Shown: piece after piece, positions 35,814-43,802 of the stretch
Numbering within the stretch: the stretch's first letter is position 1
How the letters are laid out: every line of letters starts with the position of its first letter
The notes under the pieces: model-generated
Seen by the model: the letters and a program-made list of their open reading frames with translations, nothing else
What the model was told of the DNA's origin: nothing
The model's database searches: none
Position numbers and translations under genes: made by a program
NCBI RefSeq assembly: GCF_000577275.2
Contig: NZ_HG916855.1
Span: forward strand, 868,001-932,000
Reading direction: 5' to 3'
DNA from: Rhizobium favelukesii
GTDB taxonomy: Bacteria; Pseudomonadota; Alphaproteobacteria; Rhizobiales; Rhizobiaceae
Length of the DNA stretch: 64,000 nt

Positions 35814-35990
35814 AGGGGCCGGCTCATATTCCTGGCTAGTATCGTTTGGCTCGCCGTCACGCGGGCTGCCCATGCCGAGACGCCAACCGTTCTCGCTAAG
35901 AACGATCAGAGAACGCACGCCTCATACCGGGACGAGCCGATCATTGACGTCCGCACCTGCGAGCCGCTGCCGGAAGGACCCGTCTCGTAG
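35810..35990 (+). pseudogene. Small exported protein, one-base insertion in a G run
   Basis: The ATG at 35810 overlaps the previous stop. As written the frame ends after nine codons, but removing one G from the run of four gives MKGRLIFLASIVWLAVTRAA, a clean signal peptide ending HA|ETP, followed by TVLAKNDQRTHASYRDEPII and DVRTCEPLPEGPVS with a TAG at 35988-35990. The coupling and the signal peptide make a real gene likely, and the extra G may be a sequencing error. The function is unknown. Confidence 0.5.
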
Positions 35991-35995
35991 TTGGT

Positions 35996-36166
35996 CGGCC
36001 GGATCGCTCCGGCGAGGTCGTCGAGCCGGCCTTCCTTGAGGCCCGCGACGTTGAAGCGGGAATCGCCGACCATGTAGATCCCGAACTCGTCTCGCAGGCG
36101 GTCGACCTGCGCTTCGGTCAGGGCGAGGCGCGAGAACATGCCGCGGTGGTCGGCGATGAAGTCGAA
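35996..36166 (-). pseudogene. Class I aminotransferase fragment
   Basis: The minus-strand frame has FDFIADHRGMFSRLALTEAQ, VDRLRDEFGIYMVGDSRFNV and AGLKEGRLDDLAGAI. This is the C-terminus of an aspartate/aromatic aminotransferase (GMFSLLPLT-x-EQV, GIYM and R-x-N-x-AGL are typical). The PLP-binding lysine and everything before are absent, and the natural stop is lost. It is a remnant of no likely function. Confidence 0.6.
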
Positions 36167-36405
36167 GCGCGAGGAACATCGTCTTGTCTCCTTGCGCGCG
36201 TTGCTTTCGGGACACGCCTGTAGCCGGCCAAACAGAAGGTCGCTTTCCCAGACGGTGTCGGTCAGGAGATGCATGCATTGGCGAAGCGCCGAATTCCTGA
36301 TCGTGCGGTTCGCTTCGCTCTGGTGGGCCGTGCCGATTGACGATGATGTGGCGCGCTGTGGTATTCCCGAGCGCAATCACGGCAATTTCAATTGCCCTTC
36401 ACCTC

Positions 36406-36774
36406 TCAGTGCCCGAGCGCCGACTCCAGGCAACCGATCAGCTTTTCGATATCGACAGGCTTTCCAAGAAAAGCGAATGCACCCGCGTTCATCGCCGCGC
36501 TGCGCGTCCGTTCATCCTTGTAGGAGGTGACAAAGATCATCGGGGGGCGCTGCGAATGCTTGTTCAATTCAGCCTGCAGCTCGATCCCACTGAGACCGGG
36601 CATCTTCACATCGACGAGCATGCAATCGATTATCGATCGCGGTTCGAAGGCGAGAAACTCTTCCGCCGAGGCGAACACCTGGCACTCGTAACCGCAGGAC
36701 TTGACGAGATCATCCATGGCTTCACGGATAGCCTGGTCGTCGTCTACGACGGCTATGGTAGGGACTGGGGGCAA
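36406..36774 (-). CDS. Stand-alone receiver domain protein (CheY-like)
   Basis: A 122-residue receiver with no output domain. The acidic pocket is VVDDDQ, the phospho-acceptor Asp55 in LVDVKMPG, Thr in FVTSYKD and Lys in FLGKPVD. The only good start is a TTG at 36774, with AAGG upstream. It lies downstream of the FixJ-type regulator and kinase on the same strand; such single-domain receivers act as phosphate sinks or as partners in branched relays. Similar triads (kinase, LuxR-type regulator, lone receiver) are known in rhizobia. Confidence 0.82.
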   Translation of the reverse strand: MPPVPTIAVVDDDQAIREAMDDLVKSCGYECQVFASAEEFLAFEPRSIIDCMLVDVKMPGLSGIELQAELNKHSQRPPMIFVTSYKDERTRSAAMNAGAFAFLGKPVDIEKLIGCLESALGH

Positions 36775-36842
36775 TGAAACGACCTTTTTTGACTGCTTTC
36801 GAAGTCTTGTTATGCGCTCATGCCCGCTTCAAAGATACCATA

Positions 36843-37499
36843 CTAAGATACAGGTGGTCGTACGCCATCGCCCAGCATTTCGGCCTTCCTCACAAGCTCG
36901 GCCACCGAGCGAACGTCCATTTTCCGCATCACATTGCCGCGGTGCAGTTTCACTGTGACCTCGCTGATGCCGAGCTCATAGGCGATCTGCTTGTTCATCA
37001 GCCCCCTGACCACCGCTTCCATGACTTCGCGCTCACGCGGTGTCAGGCTTCCCGCAAGCGAGGCAACGGCTTCGCTCTGCGCATTCTGGCGTCGGCGCAC
37101 GGCATCGCGCGCGATCGCCGTTGCCACCGCGTCGAGAATATCCTGATCCTTGAAGGGCTTGGTCAAAAAGTCGACGGCGCCGGCTTTCATTGCCCGCACG
37201 CTCATCGGAATGTCCCCGAATCCGGTCATGAAGACAACGGGCATCTTGCTGCCGATGCGCTCCAGTTGCGTCTGGAATTCCAGACCGCTGACACCAGGCA
37301 AGCGCACATCGAGGAGAATGCAGCCGGGGCGATCGACGTTTGCGGCCTCCATGAAGGCCGTCGCGCTGTCGAATGCCTGCGCGTCGAATTTCATCGAGCG
37401 GAACAGGTCCGTGAGCGCTTCTCGCATCGAGAGGTCGTCATCGACGATGAAGACCACAGGTCCGGGCGCTTCCTTTTGTGACTTGCGTGTCTCAGCCAT
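36843..37499 (-). CDS. FixJ/NodW-type response regulator
   Basis: A 218-residue LuxR-type response regulator. The receiver shows FIVDDDLSM, phospho-acceptor Asp64 (ILLDVRLPG), FMTGFGDIPMSVRAMKAGA and Lys114 in LTKPF. The C-terminal HTH (about 148-210) has SLTPREREVMEAVVRGLMNK and ISEVTVKLHRGNVMRKM, closest in style to FixJ, NodW and TodT. It overlaps the kinase stop by eight bases. By position it should control its own operon and probably the efflux operon beyond, where similar motifs occur. Confidence 0.9.
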   Translation of the reverse strand: MAETRKSQKEAPGPVVFIVDDDLSMREALTDLFRSMKFDAQAFDSATAFMEAANVDRPGCILLDVRLPGVSGLEFQTQLERIGSKMPVVFMTGFGDIPMSVRAMKAGAVDFLTKPFKDQDILDAVATAIARDAVRRRQNAQSEAVASLAGSLTPREREVMEAVVRGLMNKQIAYELGISEVTVKLHRGNVMRKMDVRSVAELVRKAEMLGDGVRPPVS

Positions 37500-39075
37500 G
37501 TTCCACCTCCGGCTTTATCAGAAGGCGCATTTCGAAGATCGCGCCACCTTCGGGATGATTGGTTCCATCGAGCTTTCCACCACGGGCCTCCAGTGTGCTG
37601 CGGCAGATTGACAGGCCCATGCCCATGCCGGTCACCTTCGTCGTGAAAAACGGGGCAAACAGCTTGGCCTTCGCATCTTCGGTGATCCCGGGTCCGGAGT
37701 CACGCACGGCAATACTCACATGGTCGATATCCGGCCGCTCCATCGCTATCTCAATGATCCGCTGTGCACTGCCGGCCTCGTCCATCGCCTGGATAGCGTT
37801 GGTCATGAGATTGATCAGCACCTGCTGCAACTCGATCTTCACGGCCGAGACAGGCGGAATGTCAGGCATCCGGTCGACAAGCACGGTCGTGCCACTGCGC
37901 TGTAGCTCGTGCTCCATCAACGCCATCGTCTCGTCGATCAGCCTATCCAGGCTGACGTTCTCGAGCTTGTTGCTCGAAGGAGAAAGCAGGCTGCGTGTAT
38001 TCTGGATGATCTCGCTCGCCCGCTGGCTGTCGCGGATCATTCTTTCGGCCGAGCGGCGCACGGCGATGAGATCCGGTGGGTCGCGGTCAAGCCACCTCAG
38101 CAGCGTTTGCGAATTGACGACGATCGCGCCGAGCGGCTGGTTGAGCTCGTGCGCAAGCGATGCCGACATCGCGCCGACCGTCGCGGCCTTTGATGCCTTT
38201 GTCAGCTCCGCCTGCGCTTCGGCTATGGCCTTCAGGGCCATTTCGCGCTGGGTGATGTCGACCATGCTGACAACAACGCGGTTGAAGGCGGCCGGATCCT
38301 CGGGAAAGCTGATGCTGAGCAGCACGAGCTTGTCTTCGCCGTTGTCCGCCCGTGCCTCGACCTTGTCTTCGAACACCCTTGCGTCGTCCATGATCGCCTG
38401 AAGCACGTCAAGGAATTTCTCTTGCCCGGGGAGGGCGGACCGGCGCAGCGTGCCGACCGCCGCCGACTGAGGTCCCAGCAGTTCGCGTGCCGCTTCGTTC
38501 GCCGCGACCACTTCGATGAGACCGACGCAATGATGGACGACGGCCGGATTAATGCGCGCATGCGCCTTGATATCGGTGATGCCCTGCGCCCTGATATCCA
38601 TCAGATAGCTGCGCAGCTTCGAATAGTCTCGCTCCCAAAGGGCCACGCGCGTGCGGTCGAAAATCGACCGGTATCTGGCCTCGCTGTCCTTCAGCGCGGA
38701 GTTGATCGAAAGGAGCGCGAGGCGGGCGCTCTCCGTTTTCAGGAGCAGCATGGTCGTAACGAACAGCGCAGCAAGCGCCACAATCAGGCGGATGGTTGAT
38801 TGAAGGTCTGCATCGTTCCTATGCGTGGTGGCGTAGGAAAGAAGCGTGAGGGCAGCGCAAACGGCAGCGATGACAAGCAGGCCGGTGCGCGTGGTCGCTT
38901 GGGCGGCAAGCAACATGGTGACGACATAGAGAACCGCGACGGCGCCCTCGATGTCCGTATAGGTATCAACGTAAAAGACCGCGGCTGCAAGCGCGACGGC
39001 AATGAGGCCGAAAGCCAGATTGTGGCCTGATCCTCCGACATCGCGAAAGCGAAATATCGTTGACGCTGTAGACAT
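37492..39075 (-). CDS. Membrane sensor histidine kinase with PAS-like domain
   Basis: A 527-residue kinase. Residues 15-115 hold about four membrane helices (LAFGLIAVALAAAVFYVD, GAVAVLYVVTMLLAAQATTR and on), an MHYT-less MASE-like sensor. A PAS-like region follows (ARYRSIFDRTRVALWE, DITQRE at its end). The H-box is MSASLAHELNQPLGAIVVNS with the phospho-acceptor His near 306, then N-box QVLINLMTNAIQAMDE, and G boxes DSGPGI and GMGMGLSICRSTLEA. This HPK4 style (ELNQPL) is shared with FixL and NodV. The ATG at 39075 is preferred because GGGGGAACA precedes it. Confidence 0.88.
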   Translation of the reverse strand: MSTASTIFRFRDVGGSGHNLAFGLIAVALAAAVFYVDTYTDIEGAVAVLYVVTMLLAAQATTRTGLLVIAAVCAALTLLSYATTHRNDADLQSTIRLIVALAALFVTTMLLLKTESARLALLSINSALKDSEARYRSIFDRTRVALWERDYSKLRSYLMDIRAQGITDIKAHARINPAVVHHCVGLIEVVAANEAARELLGPQSAAVGTLRRSALPGQEKFLDVLQAIMDDARVFEDKVEARADNGEDKLVLLSISFPEDPAAFNRVVVSMVDITQREMALKAIAEAQAELTKASKAATVGAMSASLAHELNQPLGAIVVNSQTLLRWLDRDPPDLIAVRRSAERMIRDSQRASEIIQNTRSLLSPSSNKLENVSLDRLIDETMALMEHELQRSGTTVLVDRMPDIPPVSAVKIELQQVLINLMTNAIQAMDEAGSAQRIIEIAMERPDIDHVSIAVRDSGPGITEDAKAKLFAPFFTTKVTGMGMGLSICRSTLEARGGKLDGTNHPEGGAIFEMRLLIKPEVEHG

Positions 39076-39126
39076 TGTTCCCCCAGCCGATGTTGCCGAA
39101 ACCATACCTTCTTCCTGGCCCAGTCT

Positions 39127-39143
39127 AACCTATACATAGGTGT
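39127..39143 (-). promoter_or_regulatory. ACCTAnGT motif upstream of the kinase operon
   Basis: On the minus strand the sequence ACACCTATGTATAGGTT lies 52 bases ahead of the kinase start. ACCTAT and ATAGGT form a 6-bp inverted repeat around two central bases. The same core, ACCTAnGT, occurs upstream of the efflux operon (42498-42514) and of the sRNA (43018-43034). It is a candidate binding site of the FixJ-type regulator. Confidence 0.5.
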
Positions 39144-39268
39144 GAGTCGGACTGGCTTTTGCCGGGCAGCCACAAGCCTGGGGTCGAACGCCATGCTTCG
39201 TCTTGGACGATCGTGTGACTTTGCTCCGATATCGCCGCTGACCGGCAAGCATGATGGTCGCTTGTCGA

Positions 39269-40891
39269 TCAAGCGGCCTTGCTCTGTGCAACTGGGGTCC
39301 CTGCTGCAGGCCCCTTATGATGAAAGTCTGGGTGGAGTGGGCCGAACGGCATCGCGCCCATCAGTGTGACCAGCCCCAAACCAACGACGGCGAAGCAAAA
39401 CGACAGGATAAAGCCATCGGAATAGGCAAGCACATAGGCCTGCGCTCGCACGTGTGTCGCAACGGTCGACAATGCTTCCAGGCTTCCCCGCGACGAGGCA
39501 CCGAACAGCGTCTCCAGCCTGGCCATCACGCCATGAAAATCTCGTGAAGAGGCCGTAATGGGGCCAGTCAGTATGTTGGAGTGAAACTGCTCGCGTTGCC
39601 GCAGCCAGGTGCTCAGCACACTGACAGCCAGCTCAGCACTTCCAAGACGGATGACCTGGATATAGGCGGACGCCGCGGTTGCCCGCTTTGGATCGGTGTT
39701 TGCCAAGAGGTAGACGACAGTTGAGAAGAAGGTGAACGACTGGCCCGCGGTAAACAGGAAAACGACGGGCAGGAAGTTCCATGGAGACCATTCAATCGTC
39801 AGCCTGGAACCAATGAGAGAACCGAGCGCCATCGCCACCAGACCGATGAGCATGCACAATCTCGAGTCCACCCGACGCTGCAGATAGACGGCCAGGGTGA
39901 TGAAGACAAAGACCGGGATTACGGCACCGACGACATAAAGTTCTGAAATCGCAATGGGTCGCAACCCGACGCCGTTTTGCAGGAACGCCGGGATGACGAT
40001 CGAACCGCCGGAGCTGGAGAATGTGAAGGCGATAATAACGGCGTAGCCGAGCCCGATGTTACGCGACAGGATGACGCTGGCATGCGCCCAGGGGAGTTTT
40101 ACCACGCTCTCGTTGATGAAAAATCCGATGACAAGGATTGCGCCGCCGGCAAGAAGCGAATTGATGATGCCTGACTGGAACCAATCGAGCCGGTTTCCCT
40201 GGTCAAGAGCGATATAGAGCATCGTCATCGATGAACCGAGCAACAGCATTCCGCCCCAATCGGCAGTCGCAAGCAAGCTGACGTTGATCTCCTCCTTGGG
40301 AGCCGCAACGATCAGCAAGAGCGCAATAAGTGGCGCGACGATCACGTCCTGCCAATAGAGCCATTGCCAACCGAGGTAGTCCCCATAAACCCCGACAAGC
40401 ACGAAGCCGAGGTTTTGCGACAACGGAAGGCGAAGCGCGTAAATCGCAATTCCGACCAGCCAGTATCTCATGTCGAGGTTCCGGAAGATCACCATGATCG
40501 TTGCCGGGATGAAGACGCCGAGCAGCAGCGCCCGCACAGCATGAAGCGCATAGAGCGCCGTCCCGTCATGGAGCAGCGGGATTGCAAACGAGATGCAGGC
40601 GTAGACAAGGCTCGAAGGGATCATCACCCGGCGGACGCCAAACACTGTGGCAAGCCATGCCACCGCTGACGAGATGAGGATCTGCGGTGCGTTGGCAATG
40701 GTGTTCAGCCAGGAGGCCTCGTCGGCCCCCAATGAATAGGCGCCCCGCAGGTCTGGAAGGCCGACAGTAAAGACCCTGGTGTCGAAACCAACGACGAAGG
40801 ATGCCAACAGCAGCGCCGCGACGATCAGGTGAGGGCGGCTGGCTGTCGTGCCACTCGTCACCGGACCAAAGGCGCTGGCTGCGGCGCTCAC
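39269..40891 (-). CDS. MFS efflux transporter, DHA2 (EmrB-like) family
   Basis: A 540-residue protein with 14 predicted membrane helices, as in EmrB-type transporters. Features include FVVGFDTRVFTVGLPDLRGA in helix one with the family's LD-T-x-VNVALP equivalent altered, GADEASWLNTIANAPQI (the GAD-x-x-SW motif is typical of EmrB relatives) and RAVLLGVF-like RALLLGVFIPATIM. It should pair with the HlyD/EmrA-type adaptor encoded just upstream (ATGA overlap) to export drugs, fatty acids or plant phenolics; RmrAB of Rhizobium etli is a known example induced by flavonoids. Confidence 0.88.
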   Translation of the reverse strand: MSAAASAFGPVTSGTTASRPHLIVAALLLASFVVGFDTRVFTVGLPDLRGAYSLGADEASWLNTIANAPQILISSAVAWLATVFGVRRVMIPSSLVYACISFAIPLLHDGTALYALHAVRALLLGVFIPATIMVIFRNLDMRYWLVGIAIYALRLPLSQNLGFVLVGVYGDYLGWQWLYWQDVIVAPLIALLLIVAAPKEEINVSLLATADWGGMLLLGSSMTMLYIALDQGNRLDWFQSGIINSLLAGGAILVIGFFINESVVKLPWAHASVILSRNIGLGYAVIIAFTFSSSGGSIVIPAFLQNGVGLRPIAISELYVVGAVIPVFVFITLAVYLQRRVDSRLCMLIGLVAMALGSLIGSRLTIEWSPWNFLPVVFLFTAGQSFTFFSTVVYLLANTDPKRATAASAYIQVIRLGSAELAVSVLSTWLRQREQFHSNILTGPITASSRDFHGVMARLETLFGASSRGSLEALSTVATHVRAQAYVLAYSDGFILSFCFAVVGLGLVTLMGAMPFGPLHPDFHHKGPAAGTPVAQSKAA

Positions 40892-42033
40892 GGCTTTGCG
40901 TCCGCCGCTGTATCGACGCTTACGACAGCCGACATTCCCGGCTTGAGCTGATTGGCGAGCGTTTGGCCTGGATCGAGATCGATCCTGACAGGAATGCGCT
41001 GCACGACCTTGGTATAATTGCCGGTGGCATTGTCAGGCGGCAAAAGCGCGAAAATGGAGCCGCTTGCCGGCGACAGCCGGGAGACCTTTCCAGAAAGCGT
41101 CTGGCCGGGAAATGTATCAATGGTGACCTGTGCCGCACGGCCTGGGGTCATACGGGCAAGCTGTGTCTCCTTGAAGTTTGCCGTCACGTAGACGCTCGGA
41201 AGGGGCACCTCCGAAATGACGCTGGTGCCGGCGGCGACAAAATCGCCTTCGTGGACGAGCTTGCGGCCAACGACACCATCGAAGGGTGCTGAGATGCGGG
41301 TGTATCCCTGGCGGATCAGAGCTGTGTCCAGATTTCCCTGTGCGGCGCTAACCTCAGCGCGCAACAACGGATCCTGTCCATCAAGAACCTTCAACTGCGC
41401 TTTCTGTTGCTCGATGGCGGCTGCGGTCGATTTGACGGCAGCCTGGGCCTGGAGATAGGCCGATTGTGCCTGCTGCAGCAGCTGCTGCGACGTGGCATCT
41501 CCAAGATTTGTCTGCCGGTGAAACTCAAGCTCAGTCTGTGTTTGCTGGGCAAGCGCGGATGCGTTCTGCGCTTCGGCTGCCTGCACGACAGCCTTCTGCA
41601 ACGCGACTTGGTTCGCAAGATTTGCGAGCGAGGCGTTGGCGGATGCCAGGTTTGCTTTCGCCACCTCGACGGCGGCGTCATACTCGCGGGGATCGATTTC
41701 ACCGAGCAACTGGCCTTTCGTGACCCGCTGATAGTCTCCAACCGGCGTGCTTCGTACCGTGCCGCTAACCTGCGCGCTGAGAGTGGAGACATCAGCATTA
41801 ATCACCGCATCGTCTGTCGATTGCCGGGCAGCACCGGCCACCCATCGGTTCCAGTCTGCCATGACCAGTGCCATGCTGGCGCAGACGACCGCGATTGCCA
41901 GGGCCGGAATGGCGAGCCGTCTGATTGTCGCCGTGGCCGTCGAAGGCTGCGGGCTAGGGGCGAAAGCCTCCCCGGCCGGCGCGAGACTGGCCGGCGGTGG
42001 GCTGAGGTTTGTGATATTGAGTGGGTCGTCCAT
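40888..42033 (-). CDS. HlyD/EmrA-type membrane fusion protein
   Basis: A 381-residue adaptor with one membrane helix near residues 37-57 (LAIPALAIAVVCASMALVMA), a biotinyl-lipoyl-like half (DDAVINADVSTLSAQVSGTV, GQLLGEIDPREYDAAVEVAK), a long coiled hairpin with Gln/Ala repeats (residues 120-230) and the returning strand YTRISAPFDGVVGRKLVHEG. It links the MFS pump to an outer-membrane channel. No TolC-like gene is in the window. The start ATG at 42033 lies eight bases after the stop of a small membrane protein gene, so three genes appear to form an operon. Confidence 0.88.
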   Translation of the reverse strand: MDDPLNITNLSPPPASLAPAGEAFAPSPQPSTATATIRRLAIPALAIAVVCASMALVMADWNRWVAGAARQSTDDAVINADVSTLSAQVSGTVRSTPVGDYQRVTKGQLLGEIDPREYDAAVEVAKANLASANASLANLANQVALQKAVVQAAEAQNASALAQQTQTELEFHRQTNLGDATSQQLLQQAQSAYLQAQAAVKSTAAAIEQQKAQLKVLDGQDPLLRAEVSAAQGNLDTALIRQGYTRISAPFDGVVGRKLVHEGDFVAAGTSVISEVPLPSVYVTANFKETQLARMTPGRAAQVTIDTFPGQTLSGKVSRLSPASGSIFALLPPDNATGNYTKVVQRIPVRIDLDPGQTLANQLKPGMSAVVSVDTAADAKP

Positions 42034-42041
42034 GACGAGCC

Positions 42042-42413
42042 TCACTCGTTTGTGTTGGCGGAAATCTTTGCCCGGACGGCTATGGGAGCGGGCACGACCG
42101 AAACGTGCCAGCTGTTGTGGAACTGCGCCCTGCCCAAGGCCATGAAGGCCGTGCCGCCGATCAGATTGGTGATCCAGACCAGATTGTGAAGAGCGCCGGC
42201 AACAGTGATATTTGCGGGATAATCGCCAATCAGCCTCATGGAGAAGGTGGCAGGATCGACATGCACACCGGCGGGGAACGTCAGAATGTCGCCGAAGCCG
42301 ATATAGGCGCCCGCCATCGCCGCTCCTATCAGGAACGCGAAGAACAGGGTGCGGACCATGGGTGCGTTGCATTCACCCAAGCGGGCAAGGTTGGTGACGG
42401 AATCCTGGTACAT
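42042..42413 (-). CDS. Small membrane protein of the efflux operon
   Basis: A 123-residue protein with a helix at about 19-40 (MVRTLFFAFLIGAAMAGAYI) and a second hydrophobic part near 75-100 (VAGALHNLVWITNLIGGTAF). I do not recognise the family. It is the first gene of the operon with the EmrAB-type pair, so it may assist the pump or sense its substrate. The ATG at 42413 has GAGGA upstream; Met19 could also be the start. Upstream (42414-42846), apart from the ACCTAnGT motif, I see no gene. Confidence 0.65.
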   Translation of the reverse strand: MYQDSVTNLARLGECNAPMVRTLFFAFLIGAAMAGAYIGFGDILTFPAGVHVDPATFSMRLIGDYPANITVAGALHNLVWITNLIGGTAFMALGRAQFHNSWHVSVVPAPIAVRAKISANTNE

Positions 42414-42497
42414 GACGAGATCCTCGCATCCTGCCCGGACCGAGCCGAGCGCGTCGCTGGTTGATGCAAGGAGTCTAGTCGAACGGACTACTGCGGT

Positions 42498-42514
42498 GAA
42501 TCATACGTAGGTGT
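42498..42514 (-). promoter_or_regulatory. ACCTAnGT motif upstream of the efflux operon
   Basis: The minus strand reads ACACCTACGTATGATTC, 85 bases ahead of the first gene of the efflux operon. The 5' half ACACCTAnGTAT is identical with the site ahead of the kinase operon. The symmetry is weaker here, with TACGTA at the centre. A role as activator site for the neighbouring two-component system is inferred. Confidence 0.45.
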
Positions 42515-42846
42515 AGGTGATGAGTGGTGTAGGATTGGCACGCGGGACGACTGCAAGCAAAGGACACAGGGCGCAGCTCGCGATCTCATTCGCGCTCCTT
42601 CCCGGGCAAGGAGGCCTGGAAAGAATGACCCCGGTTCCGTCGGTAACGAAAATTGGAGACGCTGCCTCGATCTGGCAGTCCACTGCCTCACATGGACGTG
42701 GGTGGCAAAACGGATTGTCGCGATCGTGAGCTCGCAAGCATGCTGATCGCCAAAATCCTGCGGCCTGGGGGAGTTATGCCCGATATTTGGAAAGGATTGT
42801 TGATGATGCCGTGGTTTCTTGCAGGGGCCAAAGCCTCCGGCTCTTA

Positions 42847-43005
42847 TAAAAAGTAGGCCGTCTCCGGGCAGATGGAGACGGCCTAGGCGGACCTTGGGAG
42901 GATCCGCGGCCTCGGCGGAGGGGAGGGACACCGAAGCCCGGTAGCTGGGAGGATGCTACCCGCCTCATCGAGGGGTTGAGGCGATAGAGAAAAGGTAGGC
43001 CTATC
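42847..43005 (-). ncRNA. Candidate sRNA with multiple CCUCC loops (alpha-r14 / NfeR1-like)
   Basis: The minus strand can fold into five consecutive hairpins: CGCCTCA/TGAGGCG (42983-42961); GGTAGC/GCTACC with the loop ATCCTCCCA (42960-42940); GGCTTCGG/CCGAGGCC with a CCCTCCCCTCC loop (42938-42908); GCGGA/TCCGC with TCCTCCC in the loop (42907-42887); and a 12-bp terminator hairpin followed by T's. Three loops thus expose an anti-Shine-Dalgarno sequence. This is the hallmark of the rhizobial alpha-r14 sRNAs (NfeR1 in Sinorhizobium meliloti), which repress several transporter mRNAs. No protein frame explains the structure. The 5' end is approximate. Confidence 0.7.
42848..42885 (-). terminator. 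Rho-independent terminator of the sRNA
   Basis: TAGGCCGTCTCC (42885-42874 on the minus strand) pairs perfectly over 12 bp with GGAGACGGCCTA (42865-42854), leaving an 8-base loop, and is followed by CTTTTT on the minus strand. No minus-strand protein gene ends within 330 bases upstream of it, so it most likely terminates the sRNA. Confidence 0.8.
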
Positions 43006-43017
43006 GGGGAGATTGCG

Positions 43018-43034
43018 TAACTACACTTAGGTAT
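43018..43034 (-). promoter_or_regulatory. ACCTAnGT motif in the sRNA promoter region
   Basis: The minus strand reads ATACCTAAGTGTAGTTA, 15 to 35 bases ahead of the predicted sRNA 5' end. It shares ACCTAnGT with the sites before the kinase and efflux operons. A further inverted repeat, GGTAT/ATACC, lies around 43031-43050. It may be part of the core promoter or a regulator site. Confidence 0.4.
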
Positions 43035-43221
43035 GGTCCCGCCTATACCACCAGGCAATCTCGGTCCATCTGCGCGCTCGTCTATCGATGAACGTTTCCG
43101 ACCGGTGGGCGCGTGAGAATAACCTTGGGCGGCCATACTCTGCGTCGTGCCCATGGGCTGGAGGTAAATTGCTGGGAGGAATGTGGCTGGTGGTAGCTTT
43201 GCTACCGAGTTCGGTAAAATC

Positions 43222-43671
43222 CTATCGCCGAGTAGATAGGTGCCCTGCCGCCAATTCTGTCCGGCAAGCCTCGCCAAAATCGAGGAGAAAGTTCATCGCG
43301 CCGGAACGGGCAAGATCCCGGATTTCAGAGAGCGAGCGATTGGGTGTCAGATAGGTTTCGACGATCCTTGCCATCGCCAGCTCGGCTGCATCCACGACCG
43401 GACGGGATGAGATCAGACGCATCTGGGCGACCAATGCGTAAAGCAGCACGAGGTCAGAGACGTCGTCCTTCTGGTGGCTTATTGCATCACCATAGAGCCG
43501 GGTGGCTTCGGCGATGAAATCCGAAAACAGCTTTTCGCGCTTGGCAGCCTCGAGCTCCCGATGTTTTTCCCTCACCTGTGATCGATGCGTCATCCACGTG
43601 GTAGCAAACGAGGTCAGGCTGCCAATCGCAATGCCGGCGAGACCCATCAGAGCAGAGATGTAGGCGTCCAT
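43222..43671 (-). CDS. Hypothetical protein with an N-terminal membrane helix
   Basis: A 149-residue protein: one membrane segment (YISALMGLAGIAIGSLTSF) followed by a charged helical domain (SQVREKHRELEAAKREKLFS, FIAEATRLYGDAISHQKDD, ALVAQMRLISSRPVVDAAE). Small anchored proteins of this kind are common in rhizobia and have no assigned role. A strong ribosome site (GAGGAGA) precedes the ATG at 43671. It stands alone between the sRNA and a TetR gene on the same strand. Confidence 0.7.
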   Translation of the reverse strand: MDAYISALMGLAGIAIGSLTSFATTWMTHRSQVREKHRELEAAKREKLFSDFIAEATRLYGDAISHQKDDVSDLVLLYALVAQMRLISSRPVVDAAELAMARIVETYLTPNRSLSEIRDLARSGAMNFLLDFGEACRTELAAGHLSTRR

Positions 43672-43802
43672 GAGAATTCTCCTCTCGGAACGAGACGGCG
43701 CGCGCACCACGTAAATGACAGAGCGGTTGCCCGACCAGCTCCAATATCCAAGCTCGCTCGTCGAAATGTCAGCAGGTCGCCGATCGGGAGGCTTGGGACG
43801 TC

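Noticed and set aside
36178..36400. Small frames between the aminotransferase fragment and the receiver gene
   Set aside because: A frame with DTVWESDLLFGRL and another starting MTMMWRAVV look faintly protein-like but are too short and unsupported to call.
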